From Bryobacterales bacterium (GTDB lineage Bacteria > Acidobacteriota > Terriglobia > Bryobacterales > Bryobacteraceae), in assembly GCA_020847045.1 (NCBI GenBank), contig JADLCT010000058.1, forward strand, positions 62,001 through 126,000: a stretch of DNA of 64,000 nt, in the 5' to 3' direction. The notes under the pieces are model-generated. The model did no database searches and was not told the DNA's origin. It was given only the letters and a program-made list of their open reading frames with translations. A program made the translations under genes and the position numbers. Positions 16,395 through 24,384 of this stretch are shown one piece after another. The first letter of the stretch is position 1. Each line of letters begins with the position of its first letter.

Positions 16395-18346
16395 GCCCGG
16401 CCCTCCGGACGTTGCATCTTGCTGGCCGCCGCGGCTTCGGCGCTGGCCGCCAGCAAGGGGTTCCCGTCAGGGCCTGGAACCACCGTGTCCTCTTCGGGCA
16501 GAGGAAATCGCAGGCGGAACGTCGTCCCGGCGCCAGGCTGGGTGACAAAGTCGATCGAGCCGTTGTGCAACTGCACAATCCGGAACGTCATGGCCAGACC
16601 TATTCCCGATCCTTTCGCCTTGGTGGTGAAGTAGAGGTTGAAGATACGCTCCTGCATCTGCGGCGGAATGCCGGGTCCCTGATCCGATACGGTAATCGTG
16701 ATCTCTTCGCCGGTCTTTTCCACCCCTACCTTCAGACGGCCGCCCTGCTGCATGGCCTCAATGCCATTGTTGACCACATTGAGGAGCGCTTGCTTGAGTA
16801 AATCTTCATCCGCACGCAGCTTCACCACGGCCTTCGACGATTCCAATTCGATGCTGACGCCGGCGCGTTCGGCCTCCGGCCACAGTAGGGCCGACACCTG
16901 GCGCGCCACATCCACCACGTTCACCGGCTTCATCACCAGGTCCATCGGCCGCTGAAAGTCCAGGAACGTCTTCACCACGCGATCCAGCCGCGCGATCTCA
17001 CTGCCGATAACCGTCACCTCGGGCTGCACCTCGGGATGCTCGCTCAGCTTTGACCGCAGCACCTCCAGGTGCAGCGCGATGGCATTCAGCGGGTTCTTGA
17101 TCTCATGCGCCACGCCTCCGGTTAGGCGGCTGATGGCGGCCAGCCGCGTGGACACGTCCAACTGGCTCCGCAACTGCTTCCGGGTTTCAACATCGCGCAG
17201 AGTCAGCAGCACGCCGCTTTTGCCTGCGTGTGGGAAGTTCTCCAGAAACTCCACGTTGGCGAGCAGGCGTAGCGGGGAGGCGTTCTCGCGCGGCAACTCG
17301 GTGACCGCGTCACGCACGCCGTGCCCGTCTCGCATCACCTGGCGCACCAGGTCGCCGAGCTGCGTTCCCGGTGGAAACACTTCGTCCAGCGTCCGCTCCT
17401 CGGCCCGCGGCACCTCTGGCAGCATGCGGGCGGCCGTGCGGCTGGCGCGCAGCAACCTTCCGGTCGAATCAAACAGCAGTACCGACTCTTCGAGCCGGTC
17501 CAGCATGCGCTCGATGTTGCCACGCAACTGCAGGACGTCCTCCTTGGCGCCCCGGAACTGCCGGCTGAGCAGATCGAGTTTCGACTGAACGTCGGCGAAC
17601 TCCTTGCTTTCCCGCTTGCCCTCCTGCGTCTTGCCGTCCTCTTTGAAGTCGCCTGTAGCAATGCTGTCGATGCGTTTTCCCAGCCGGGCCACCGAGGCCG
17701 ATATCAGATTCGAAAAGACGGCCGCCACGGCGATGGAGACCAGCAGAGACAGCGCCGACACCACCACGAGACTCCTCACCTGTGGCATGATGGCGCTGCG
17801 CAGCAGCACCGTGCTGACGACAACATGGATGGTGAGCACCGGCTTCTGCTTGTCCTTGAGCCCCATCGGCACCACGATCGCGTAATCGCGGCGTCCGCCC
17901 AGCACCTCGCCCAGGCGGTCGGCCAGCGAGCGCTCCTTCCAGTCCGCAAAGGAAGGCAGGGGGTCGAAGGGCAGATGCACGCGGGAGGGGGTGGATGCCG
18001 CCAGCACCACCGACTTCTCATCGCAGATGACGATTTCGATCACTGAGCTCGTGCTGGCCATCGTCTTTTCCAGCAGTTCCGGCAGCGCCAGGTCCTCGTC
18101 GACAATGCGCTCCCAAAGCCGCATCGTGGCCTCGTCGTTTGGCGGCGGCGGCTGAACCGTGCTCACCTTCTCGTTTACGCGCTGCTCCACGAGGTGCCGC
18201 ACCTGCTGGGCGATCGCCTGCGCGCGTTCGAACGCTTCATTGAAGTTGGCCTGGGCGGCGATACTCAAGCTGACCACGCACTGTGCGAACACCAGCAGCG
18301 TGACCAGCAGCACAATCGAAATGCGGAGCCGCCGTTTCAGCGACAT
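16391..18346 (-). CDS. Membrane sensor histidine kinase (NtrB-like)
   Basis: 651 residues. A transmembrane helix at about 9-31, a periplasmic sensor part to about 185, a second helix at about 191-216, a HAMP-like linker, a PAS-like domain at about 280-390, then HisKA with the phospho-acceptor H414 in GGVAHEIKNPL, and HATPase_c with VVNNGIEAM (N box), SDQGPGIP (G1) and KGSGIGLAM (G2). It should autophosphorylate and pass phosphate to the NtrC-type regulator encoded 24 nt upstream. AGGGG lies just before the ATG. The signal sensed is unknown. Downstream, the lipoprotein gene is translationally coupled. Confidence 0.93.
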   Translation of the reverse strand: MSLKRRLRISIVLLVTLLVFAQCVVSLSIAAQANFNEAFERAQAIAQQVRHLVEQRVNEKVSTVQPPPPNDEATMRLWERIVDEDLALPELLEKTMASTSSVIEIVICDEKSVVLAASTPSRVHLPFDPLPSFADWKERSLADRLGEVLGGRRDYAIVVPMGLKDKQKPVLTIHVVVSTVLLRSAIMPQVRSLVVVSALSLLVSIAVAAVFSNLISASVARLGKRIDSIATGDFKEDGKTQEGKRESKEFADVQSKLDLLSRQFRGAKEDVLQLRGNIERMLDRLEESVLLFDSTGRLLRASRTAARMLPEVPRAEERTLDEVFPPGTQLGDLVRQVMRDGHGVRDAVTELPRENASPLRLLANVEFLENFPHAGKSGVLLTLRDVETRKQLRSQLDVSTRLAAISRLTGGVAHEIKNPLNAIALHLEVLRSKLSEHPEVQPEVTVIGSEIARLDRVVKTFLDFQRPMDLVMKPVNVVDVARQVSALLWPEAERAGVSIELESSKAVVKLRADEDLLKQALLNVVNNGIEAMQQGGRLKVGVEKTGEEITITVSDQGPGIPPQMQERIFNLYFTTKAKGSGIGLAMTFRIVQLHNGSIDFVTQPGAGTTFRLRFPLPEEDTVVPGPDGNPLLAASAEAAAASKMQRPEGRA

Positions 18347-18370
18347 GTTCCCCTGAGGGCCTCCGAACCC

Positions 18371-19828
18371 CTAGTTTCCCTCGGTGGCCGGCGGCGCGGC
18401 CGGTCCGTACTCCTTCAACTTGTTAAAGAGCGTCTTCAAGCTGATGCCCAGAATCTCGGCGGCGCGCGTCTTGTTGTTCTTGGTGTGGGCCAGCGTCAAA
18501 AAGATCATGGCCTTCTCGGCCTCGTGCACCGTGGTTCCCACAGGCAGCGTGATGAACTCGCCCGTGGCGGCCGCGGGAGCCGGCGATCCCGGTTCGGCGT
18601 CCGGCGCCGGCGGCATCACCGTGGCCCCCAAGGCCGAGGGCAGATGGCCCGTCTGCACCGGACCCTGGCCGGCCAGAATCGCCGCCCGCTCCATTGCGTT
18701 GCGCAACTCACGCACATTGCCGGGCCAGGAATGCCGCGTCAGCCGCACCAGAACGTCGGCGTCCATACCCGTGACGCGCGTGCCATTCCTCTCGTTCACA
18801 TCGCGCAGAATCGCGTCGCACAGCACGGGCAGGTCCTCGAGACGGTGCCGCAGCGGAGGCAGCTTCAACTCGAACACGTTCAGCCGGTAGTACAGGTCCT
18901 CGCGCAGCATGCCCTTCCGCACGGCCTCCTCCGGTGGCCGGTTCGTGGCCGCCAGCACGCGCACGTCAACGGTGGTTTCGGTCTTCCCGCCCAGACGCCG
19001 CACTTTGGAATCCTCGAGCACGCGCAGCAGCTTCGCCTGGGTGCCGATGGGCATCTCGGCCAGTTCGTCCAGCAGCAGCGTTCCGCCCTGCGCCAGCTCA
19101 AAGCAGCCCGCACGGCGTTCGAGCGCGCCCGTGAAGGCGCCCTTCTCGTGGCCGAACAGCTCGCTTTCCATCAGCGTTTCAGGCAGGGCCGCGCAGTTGA
19201 TCGCCACGAAGGGGCCGCCGGACCTGGGCGAATGCTGGTGAATGGCCCGCGCCACCAGTTCCTTGCCCGTGCCCGATTCGCCCGTAATCAACACCTGCGC
19301 CTTGGTGGGGGCCACCTGTTGCACCAGCGAGAAGATCTCCCGCATCGGTTCGCTCACGCCCACCAGGTCGCCCATGACGCCCTGGTAGCTCAACTGCCGT
19401 TTGAGCAGTTCGGCCTCGTCGCTTAACCGCGCCTGCGTGGCGGCCCGGTCCAGCAGCATGCGCAGCACGCGCGGCTGAATCGGCTTTTCCAGGAACCAGA
19501 AGGCGCCCAGGTCGAGCATCGTGTTCAACGCCGTTTCGATATTGCCGAAGGCCGTCAGAACAATCGCCGGGACGGCCGAACCGCGGCTCTGCAACTGGCG
19601 CAACAGCTCATAGCCGTCCAGGCGCGGCATCATCAGATCCGTGAGGATGATCTGCGGATCGAATGCCGGAATCTGTTCCAGGGCATCCTGGCCATCGGCG
19701 GCCACCTGCGTGGTGAACCCCCAGCCCGAGATCATGCTCCTCAGGCCATTGCGCTGGTTTTCCTCATCGTCGGCGATCAGGACGCGCACAGGAGCGGCAT
19801 CCCCGGACTTGGCGTCGCGCGGACTCAT
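18371..19828 (-). CDS. Sigma-54-dependent response regulator, NtrC family
   Basis: 485 residues. Receiver domain (phospho-acceptor D64 in ILTDLMMP), AAA+ sigma-54 activation domain with Walker A GESGTGKE, the sigma-54-contacting loop GAFTGA and a Walker B LLLDELAEM, then a Fis-type helix-turn-helix at the C-terminus (NKTRAAEILGISLKTLFNKL). It remodels RNA polymerase-sigma54 at enhancers once phosphorylated. The ATG at 19828 is chosen because the receiver starts soon after; 17 extra in-frame codons upstream are Arg/Ala-rich. TACACT ends 6 nt before the ATG with no ribosome-binding site, a leaderless arrangement. First gene of the regulator-kinase-lipoprotein operon. Confidence 0.94.
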   Translation of the reverse strand: MSPRDAKSGDAAPVRVLIADDEENQRNGLRSMISGWGFTTQVAADGQDALEQIPAFDPQIILTDLMMPRLDGYELLRQLQSRGSAVPAIVLTAFGNIETALNTMLDLGAFWFLEKPIQPRVLRMLLDRAATQARLSDEAELLKRQLSYQGVMGDLVGVSEPMREIFSLVQQVAPTKAQVLITGESGTGKELVARAIHQHSPRSGGPFVAINCAALPETLMESELFGHEKGAFTGALERRAGCFELAQGGTLLLDELAEMPIGTQAKLLRVLEDSKVRRLGGKTETTVDVRVLAATNRPPEEAVRKGMLREDLYYRLNVFELKLPPLRHRLEDLPVLCDAILRDVNERNGTRVTGMDADVLVRLTRHSWPGNVRELRNAMERAAILAGQGPVQTGHLPSALGATVMPPAPDAEPGSPAPAAATGEFITLPVGTTVHEAEKAMIFLTLAHTKNNKTRAAEILGISLKTLFNKLKEYGPAAPPATEGN

Positions 19829-19834
19829 TCGTCC

Positions 19835-19840
19835 AGTGTA
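19835..19840 (-). promoter_or_regulatory. Putative -10 of leaderless promoter for the NtrC-type regulator
   Basis: Minus-strand TACACT is separated from the ATG at 19828 by six bases. Transcription would begin at or next to the A of the ATG. No -35 is apparent in the GC-rich upstream stretch. Confidence 0.45.
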
Positions 19841-19876
19841 ACGCGCCCCCGCCGCCCGTCCGTCCCGCGATTGAAA

Positions 19877-19914
19877 CAAAAAGGGGCGAATGTGTACGTT
19901 CGCACATTCGCCCC
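19877..19914 (-). terminator. Rho-independent terminator after the BACON-repeat protein gene
   Basis: On the minus strand a 12-bp perfect stem (GGGGCGAATGTG and its complement, 8-nt loop) ends in TTTTTGTTT. It begins 22 nt after the stop codon of the 1111-residue protein and precedes the start region of the regulator operon. Confidence 0.92.
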
Positions 19915-19936
19915 CGCCAGGCTGGTTGGCCGGCGA

Positions 19937-22900
19937 TTACCGGATGGCCACCGAGACCGATTGCGCCGCCGAGGTGGTGTTGCCGACGATCACCTCGACA
20001 GGAACACTCGAGCCCGGCGTGATGTTCTCCGGCACCGTGGCGTTGATCTGCATCAACCCGGCCACAAAACCGGGCGCCGAGCCCGCGTAGAGCGGCGTTA
20101 CTTCGACGCCGCCGATGCGCACCTTCACCTGGCTGAGCGGCTTGCGCAACTCCTGCGTGGCGCGCGGCACGGAGCCGCTGACGCCGGCCGGCGTTGTCTG
20201 GCCCTCGCCCGTGGCGTAAAGAACGATCACCTCGCCCCGCGCCGCCGGATTGCCCGCGTTGTTCACGGTGCCGTTCTGATTCAGCGCCGCGCCCTGGCCG
20301 CTGCCCGACGAGTTCAGGCTGAAGATGCCGGGCGCCGAGTCGGCCACGCGCACATCGATCTGGTTCGACCGCACGCCCTTGTACTCCACCTCCACCTTCG
20401 TCGAAAAGCGCCCGAAGACTTCATAGGGAACAACGGCATTGATCTGTCCCGAAGAGGCGTATAGAACCGGCGCCGCGACGCCATCGAACCAGACGCGCGT
20501 TTCGGCCACGGTGGTGGGCACCGAGCCCTGCGGCGTCAGGTTGAAGCTTACGCCCGGCGAGGGACCCAGACCGGAACCGCGCAGCGTGACGATGAGGCCG
20601 GGCACCGCGGGCGAGGCCAGGAAGCTGGCGCCGTTCTGGAACACCGTCAGGTTGCCCGCCGGAGGCCCGCTCACCGCAAGTGTGACGGGAATCTGCAGCG
20701 GTGAATTGTTCACGCCCGGCGCCGTGACCACCACCGCGCCCGAGTAGGCGCCCGGCGCGAGGCCCGTAACGCTGACGTTCACCGTGACCGCGGATTCGCC
20801 GGAGCCGCTGGAGGGCGTGGCCGACAGCCAGGCGCCGCCGCTGGTCGTCGTGGTGGAAATCGTGAAGTTCACCGAAACGGCCGATTTCACGGTGAGCACT
20901 TGCGCCTGCGGCGCCGCGCCGCCCGCCGTGTGCGTGAAGCTCAGGCTGGCCGGCGTGGTGGACAACTGGCTGACGGCCGGGGGAACCTCCAAAATGACGG
21001 GCACGATTTGCGTCGCGCCGGTGGCCGCCGAGGTAACGCGGATGGTGCCGGTGTAGTCGCCAGGGGGCAGTGTGTTGGCCTTGATGGACACGGACAGTTC
21101 GCGGGGCGTCAGGCCGCCCACGGGCGACACCGAGAGCCAGTCGCCCGAGTTGCTGAAGGTCTCGATGGAGGTGGTGAAGTCCAGCGGATTTCCCGTCGAG
21201 GTGACCGTCAGGGTCTTAGCCGCCGGGGGCTGGCCGCCGGCCAGTTGCGTGAAGCGCAGGGACTGCGGCGACACCTGCAGCGCGCTGCTGCTGCTGGCCG
21301 TGTAGAGAACCGGCACGTGATAGGTCAACGGGCCGGAGGCGTTGGTGGCCGACACCGTCACCAGCCCCAGGTAGGTTCCGCTGGCTGCTGTGTTACTGGC
21401 GCGCACGGTCAGCGCTTGCGCCGTCGTGGTGGCGCTGCCGCTTAGCGGTCCGACGAACAGCCAGCCGGTCCCGTTCATCAACGTTGTGCCCACGGTGAAG
21501 GGAACGGCGCCCGAGGTGGCCGTCACGGGAATGGACTGGTCGGGGATTGCCCCGCCGCCCGTCGAGTAGGAGAAGCGCAGCGCTTCGCTGGGAATGTCCA
21601 GCACGGGGTAGTCGCTGACGAGCAGATTCACTTCCACCGATTGGGCCGGTCCGCCCGCGCCGTTCGGGGTTACCGTGACGGTTCCCGAATAGACGCCGGC
21701 CACCAGGGATGACGGATTCACGCTGACCGTAATGTCGGACGGCGTGGAGCCTGCCGCCGAGCCGACGCTTAACCAGGCGCCGCCCGTGCCGACGTTGGTG
21801 GAGACCGCGTACGCCACCGCGGCGCCCGTGGAGCTGACGCCGATGGTTTTGGCCGCGGGAACGCCCTGCCCGGTTTGGTACACGAAGTTCACGCGCCGCC
21901 GGCTGAGGCGCATCAACGGGCTGGATGCCCCCGATACGCGCAGCGTAACGGGAAGGGTGAGAGGCGTAGCTGCCGCTCCTGGAACAGCCACGCTGACGCT
22001 GCCGTTATATTCGCCCGCGGCGAGCGTGCCCGGCTCGGCTGAAACCAGGAAAGCCGCCGGTGTTTGCGATGCGGCGGGCTTCACGGAGAGCCAATCGCCT
22101 CCGCTGGCCGTGGTGACCGTGAAGGCAGCCGGCAGGGCCGTGCCGGAGCTGGTCAGCAGCACCACTTCGCCGGCGGGCGCGCCGCCGCCGAGTTGATGGT
22201 GGAAGGTGAGCGAGGTGGCCGACATGGTGACCACGGGCTTATCGGTGATCTTGAACGTAACGGGCACCTTCACCGGGCTGTTCGAAGCGCCGGGCGATGT
22301 GAGTACGATTTTTGCCGTGTAGTCGCCCAGCGCCAGGCCCTGCGGGTTCGCCGTCACAGAGAGATTGAGTGGAGTCGCGCCGGAGGTGGGCGCGACGGTC
22401 AGCCAGGATGGGCCCGCGCCGCCGCCCTGCGCCTCGGTGGTGACGCTGATGCCCGCCGCGACGCCCGTGCTGCCTACGGTCAAGGCCACGGGCATGGGCG
22501 CCGGTGCGCCTTGCTGATAGGTGAAGGAGACCGTGGACGGCGCGGCGGTCAGGTTGGTCTCCGGCGCCACAATCAGAGTCACGGGGATGTCCAGAGTGGG
22601 GTTCCCCGTGCTGGTGGATGTCAGTGTGATCTTGCCCGTGTAGGTGCCGATGGCGAAGGTGTTGTTCACCACGACGCCGGCCGTGATGGTGGCCGGCGTG
22701 GCCCCGGTGGCCGGAGGCGTGATGGCAAGCCAGCTACCGCCGCTGCTCGTCGCGGGCGTCGCTGTGAAGTTCAGCGACGCGACGCTGGACGAGCCGAGCG
22801 AGATGGTTTGGTTGGGAGGGGACGCGCCATTCAAGGCGTACTGGAACACGAGCGAGGCGGGCGCCGCCGTAAAGAGAGGATTGGCGCTCACCGTGAAGGT

Positions 22901-23272
22901 CACCGGGATGATCAACGGCGTGGCCTGGCTGCCCGCCGGCGTAACCGTGATGGTGGCCGTGTAGACGCCAGCCGGGAACGACGAGTTCGCCAGCACGAAC
23001 ACGGTCATGGTGAAGGGCAGGGAGCTCGATGAGGAGAAGTAGAGCCAGTCGCTCGCGCCAATCGGGGTGGCCTGCTTGGTTACGGTCACCGTCTGGCCGG
23101 CCGTTCCGGTGACTTGCACGGTTTGAGCCGTCGGATTCACGCTTCCGATCTGGTAGGCGAACGACAGCGCCGCCGGCGCCGCCGTCAAATTCTGCGCCGA
23201 TACGGCCTGCGCGCCGGCGAGCAACAGCATGGCCGGTGCGGCGAAATGGAACCACTGCGTACGTGCCTTCAT
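19937..23272 (-). CDS. Giant secreted protein with eight BACON-like repeats and TIGR03437 C-terminus
   Basis: 1111 residues. Signal peptide (APAMLLLAGAQAVSAQ), then eight tandem beta-sandwich repeats of about 95-110 residues, each opening with a variant of 'TAAPASLSFTYQxGGxxP' and containing 'GGxWLxVxPxxGxTP' and 'AGxYxGTVxVT'. These are BACON-like / Ig-like modules. The last 240 residues (NGASFLASPAVPGLIVTLRG ... LQINATVP type) form the Solibacter C-terminal domain TIGR03437. The protein should be secreted or surface attached; BACON domains are linked to carbohydrate or mucin binding in other phyla. No catalytic domain is seen. GGAG precedes the ATG by 8 nt. Monocistronic with its own terminator. 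Confidence 0.88.
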   Translation of the reverse strand: MKARTQWFHFAAPAMLLLAGAQAVSAQNLTAAPAALSFAYQIGSVNPTAQTVQVTGTAGQTVTVTKQATPIGASDWLYFSSSSSLPFTMTVFVLANSSFPAGVYTATITVTPAGSQATPLIIPVTFTVSANPLFTAAPASLVFQYALNGASPPNQTISLGSSSVASLNFTATPATSSGGSWLAITPPATGATPATITAGVVVNNTFAIGTYTGKITLTSTSTGNPTLDIPVTLIVAPETNLTAAPSTVSFTYQQGAPAPMPVALTVGSTGVAAGISVTTEAQGGGAGPSWLTVAPTSGATPLNLSVTANPQGLALGDYTAKIVLTSPGASNSPVKVPVTFKITDKPVVTMSATSLTFHHQLGGGAPAGEVVLLTSSGTALPAAFTVTTASGGDWLSVKPAASQTPAAFLVSAEPGTLAAGEYNGSVSVAVPGAAATPLTLPVTLRVSGASSPLMRLSRRRVNFVYQTGQGVPAAKTIGVSSTGAAVAYAVSTNVGTGGAWLSVGSAAGSTPSDITVSVNPSSLVAGVYSGTVTVTPNGAGGPAQSVEVNLLVSDYPVLDIPSEALRFSYSTGGGAIPDQSIPVTATSGAVPFTVGTTLMNGTGWLFVGPLSGSATTTAQALTVRASNTAASGTYLGLVTVSATNASGPLTYHVPVLYTASSSSALQVSPQSLRFTQLAGGQPPAAKTLTVTSTGNPLDFTTSIETFSNSGDWLSVSPVGGLTPRELSVSIKANTLPPGDYTGTIRVTSAATGATQIVPVILEVPPAVSQLSTTPASLSFTHTAGGAAPQAQVLTVKSAVSVNFTISTTTTSGGAWLSATPSSGSGESAVTVNVSVTGLAPGAYSGAVVVTAPGVNNSPLQIPVTLAVSGPPAGNLTVFQNGASFLASPAVPGLIVTLRGSGLGPSPGVSFNLTPQGSVPTTVAETRVWFDGVAAPVLYASSGQINAVVPYEVFGRFSTKVEVEYKGVRSNQIDVRVADSAPGIFSLNSSGSGQGAALNQNGTVNNAGNPAARGEVIVLYATGEGQTTPAGVSGSVPRATQELRKPLSQVKVRIGGVEVTPLYAGSAPGFVAGLMQINATVPENITPGSSVPVEVIVGNTTSAAQSVSVAIR

Positions 23273-23394
23273 GGTCGGGTCTCCGTTCTTCTTCCTCGCT
23301 AAACCAACGCACTCGATCGGTTACCGCTCAGCGAGCGCCGGACGCGAACGCTCACACATTATGATTGAAACATATTTTACGCAAAATGTTTGCA

Positions 23395-23435
23395 AAGAAA
23401 AAGAGCCCGGAGGTCTCTTTCGAAACCCTCGGGCC
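23395..23435 (-). terminator. Rho-independent terminator after the AIM24 gene
   Basis: The minus strand pairs GCCCGAGGGTTTC with GAGACCTCCGGGC (with mismatches) and then reads TTTTTCTTTGC. It starts about 24 nt after the stop codon of the gene ending at 23459. Confidence 0.8.
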
Positions 23436-23458
23436 CGTTCCGGCGCTGCCGGCGCGGC

Positions 23459-24334
23459 CTAATCTTCGCTGCCGAGCAATCCGGTGAGCGAGCCGAGGCC
23501 GGACCGCTCATCGCCGCCCGTGGTGGGCGAAACGAACTGCCGCCGCAGTTTTTCGAGCGTCATCGACTGGATGATCACCTTGCCCGGGCCGGTGAGCGTG
23601 GCCAGAAACAGGCCCTCGCCGCCGAAGATCGCCGTCTTGATGCCGCCCACGAATTGGATGTCGTAGGTCACGGATTCCTCGAACGCCACAATGCAGCCGG
23701 TGTCCACCTGCAGCATTTCGCCCGGCTTCAACTCAAACTCCAGGTGGTCGCCGCCGGCGTGAATGAAGGCCGTGCCAGGGCCGGTCAACTTCTCCAGGAT
23801 GAACCCCTCGCCGCCGAGAAACCCGGCGCCCAGTTTCTTCGTGAAGGCGATGTTCAACTGCACCGTCGATTGCGCGCACAGGAAGCTGTCGCGCTGCACC
23901 AGAATCGACCGGCCGGTTTCGAGCGTGAACACCTGGATGCGGCCGGGATAGTCGCCCGCGAAGCCCACCTCGCCCGAGCCGTTCGAACGGAAATAGGTGA
24001 GAAACAGCGACTCGCCCATGACCTTCCGCTTCAACGCGCCCCATATTTTTTCGCCGATGGAATTGCCGCTCATCCGCGTTTCCCAGGAGACGCTCGGCGT
24101 TTTGTACACCATCTTGCCCGCCTCGGCGTAGAGCTCCTGGCCGGGCTTCAGCTTCAGCCGCGCCACCTGCAGGTTGTCGCCGAACACCTCGTAGTCCAGC
24201 GGTTCGTCCGACGTGTAGCCCTGCGCCATGCCCGCGCCCTGTCCGGCCTGCGCTCCCGCGTTGGGACGTCCGCATGCCGGACAAAATCGCGCGATGTCGT
24301 TGATCTGGGCGCCGCAGCCCGTGCAGAATGGCAT
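23459..24334 (-). CDS. AIM24/TIGR00266 family protein with zinc ribbon
   Basis: 291 residues from the ATG at 24334 (GGAGG 10 nt upstream). Residues 4-22 form a zinc ribbon, CTGCG...CPACG. The rest is the AIM24 beta-roll (TIGR00266): LYAEAGKMVYKTPSVSWET, GSGEVGFAGDYPGRI, RSILVQRDSFLCAQ and FGGEGLFLATLTGPGKVIIQSM. AIM24 proteins form trimeric beta-barrels whose function in bacteria is unknown; a fused zinc ribbon is an extra not found in the shortest members. The gene is divergent from the metalloprotease-like gene, with 50 nt between starts. The frame is open further upstream but that part has no domain character. Confidence 0.87.
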   Translation of the reverse strand: MPFCTGCGAQINDIARFCPACGRPNAGAQAGQGAGMAQGYTSDEPLDYEVFGDNLQVARLKLKPGQELYAEAGKMVYKTPSVSWETRMSGNSIGEKIWGALKRKVMGESLFLTYFRSNGSGEVGFAGDYPGRIQVFTLETGRSILVQRDSFLCAQSTVQLNIAFTKKLGAGFLGGEGFILEKLTGPGTAFIHAGGDHLEFELKPGEMLQVDTGCIVAFEESVTYDIQFVGGIKTAIFGGEGLFLATLTGPGKVIIQSMTLEKLRRQFVSPTTGGDERSGLGSLTGLLGSED

Positions 24335-24361
24335 AACCGTTCTTCCTCCAAGCCCGTATCT

Positions 24362-24367
24362 TACAAT
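24362..24367 (+). promoter_or_regulatory. Putative -10 element upstream of the secreted metalloprotease-like gene
   Basis: TACAAT lies 17 nt before the ATG at 24385, predicting a leader of about ten nucleotides. The opposite strand over the same bases also reads TAAGAT-like sequence usable by the divergent gene. Confidence 0.35.
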
Positions 24368-24384
24368 GAGGGTGTAGTCCTCGA

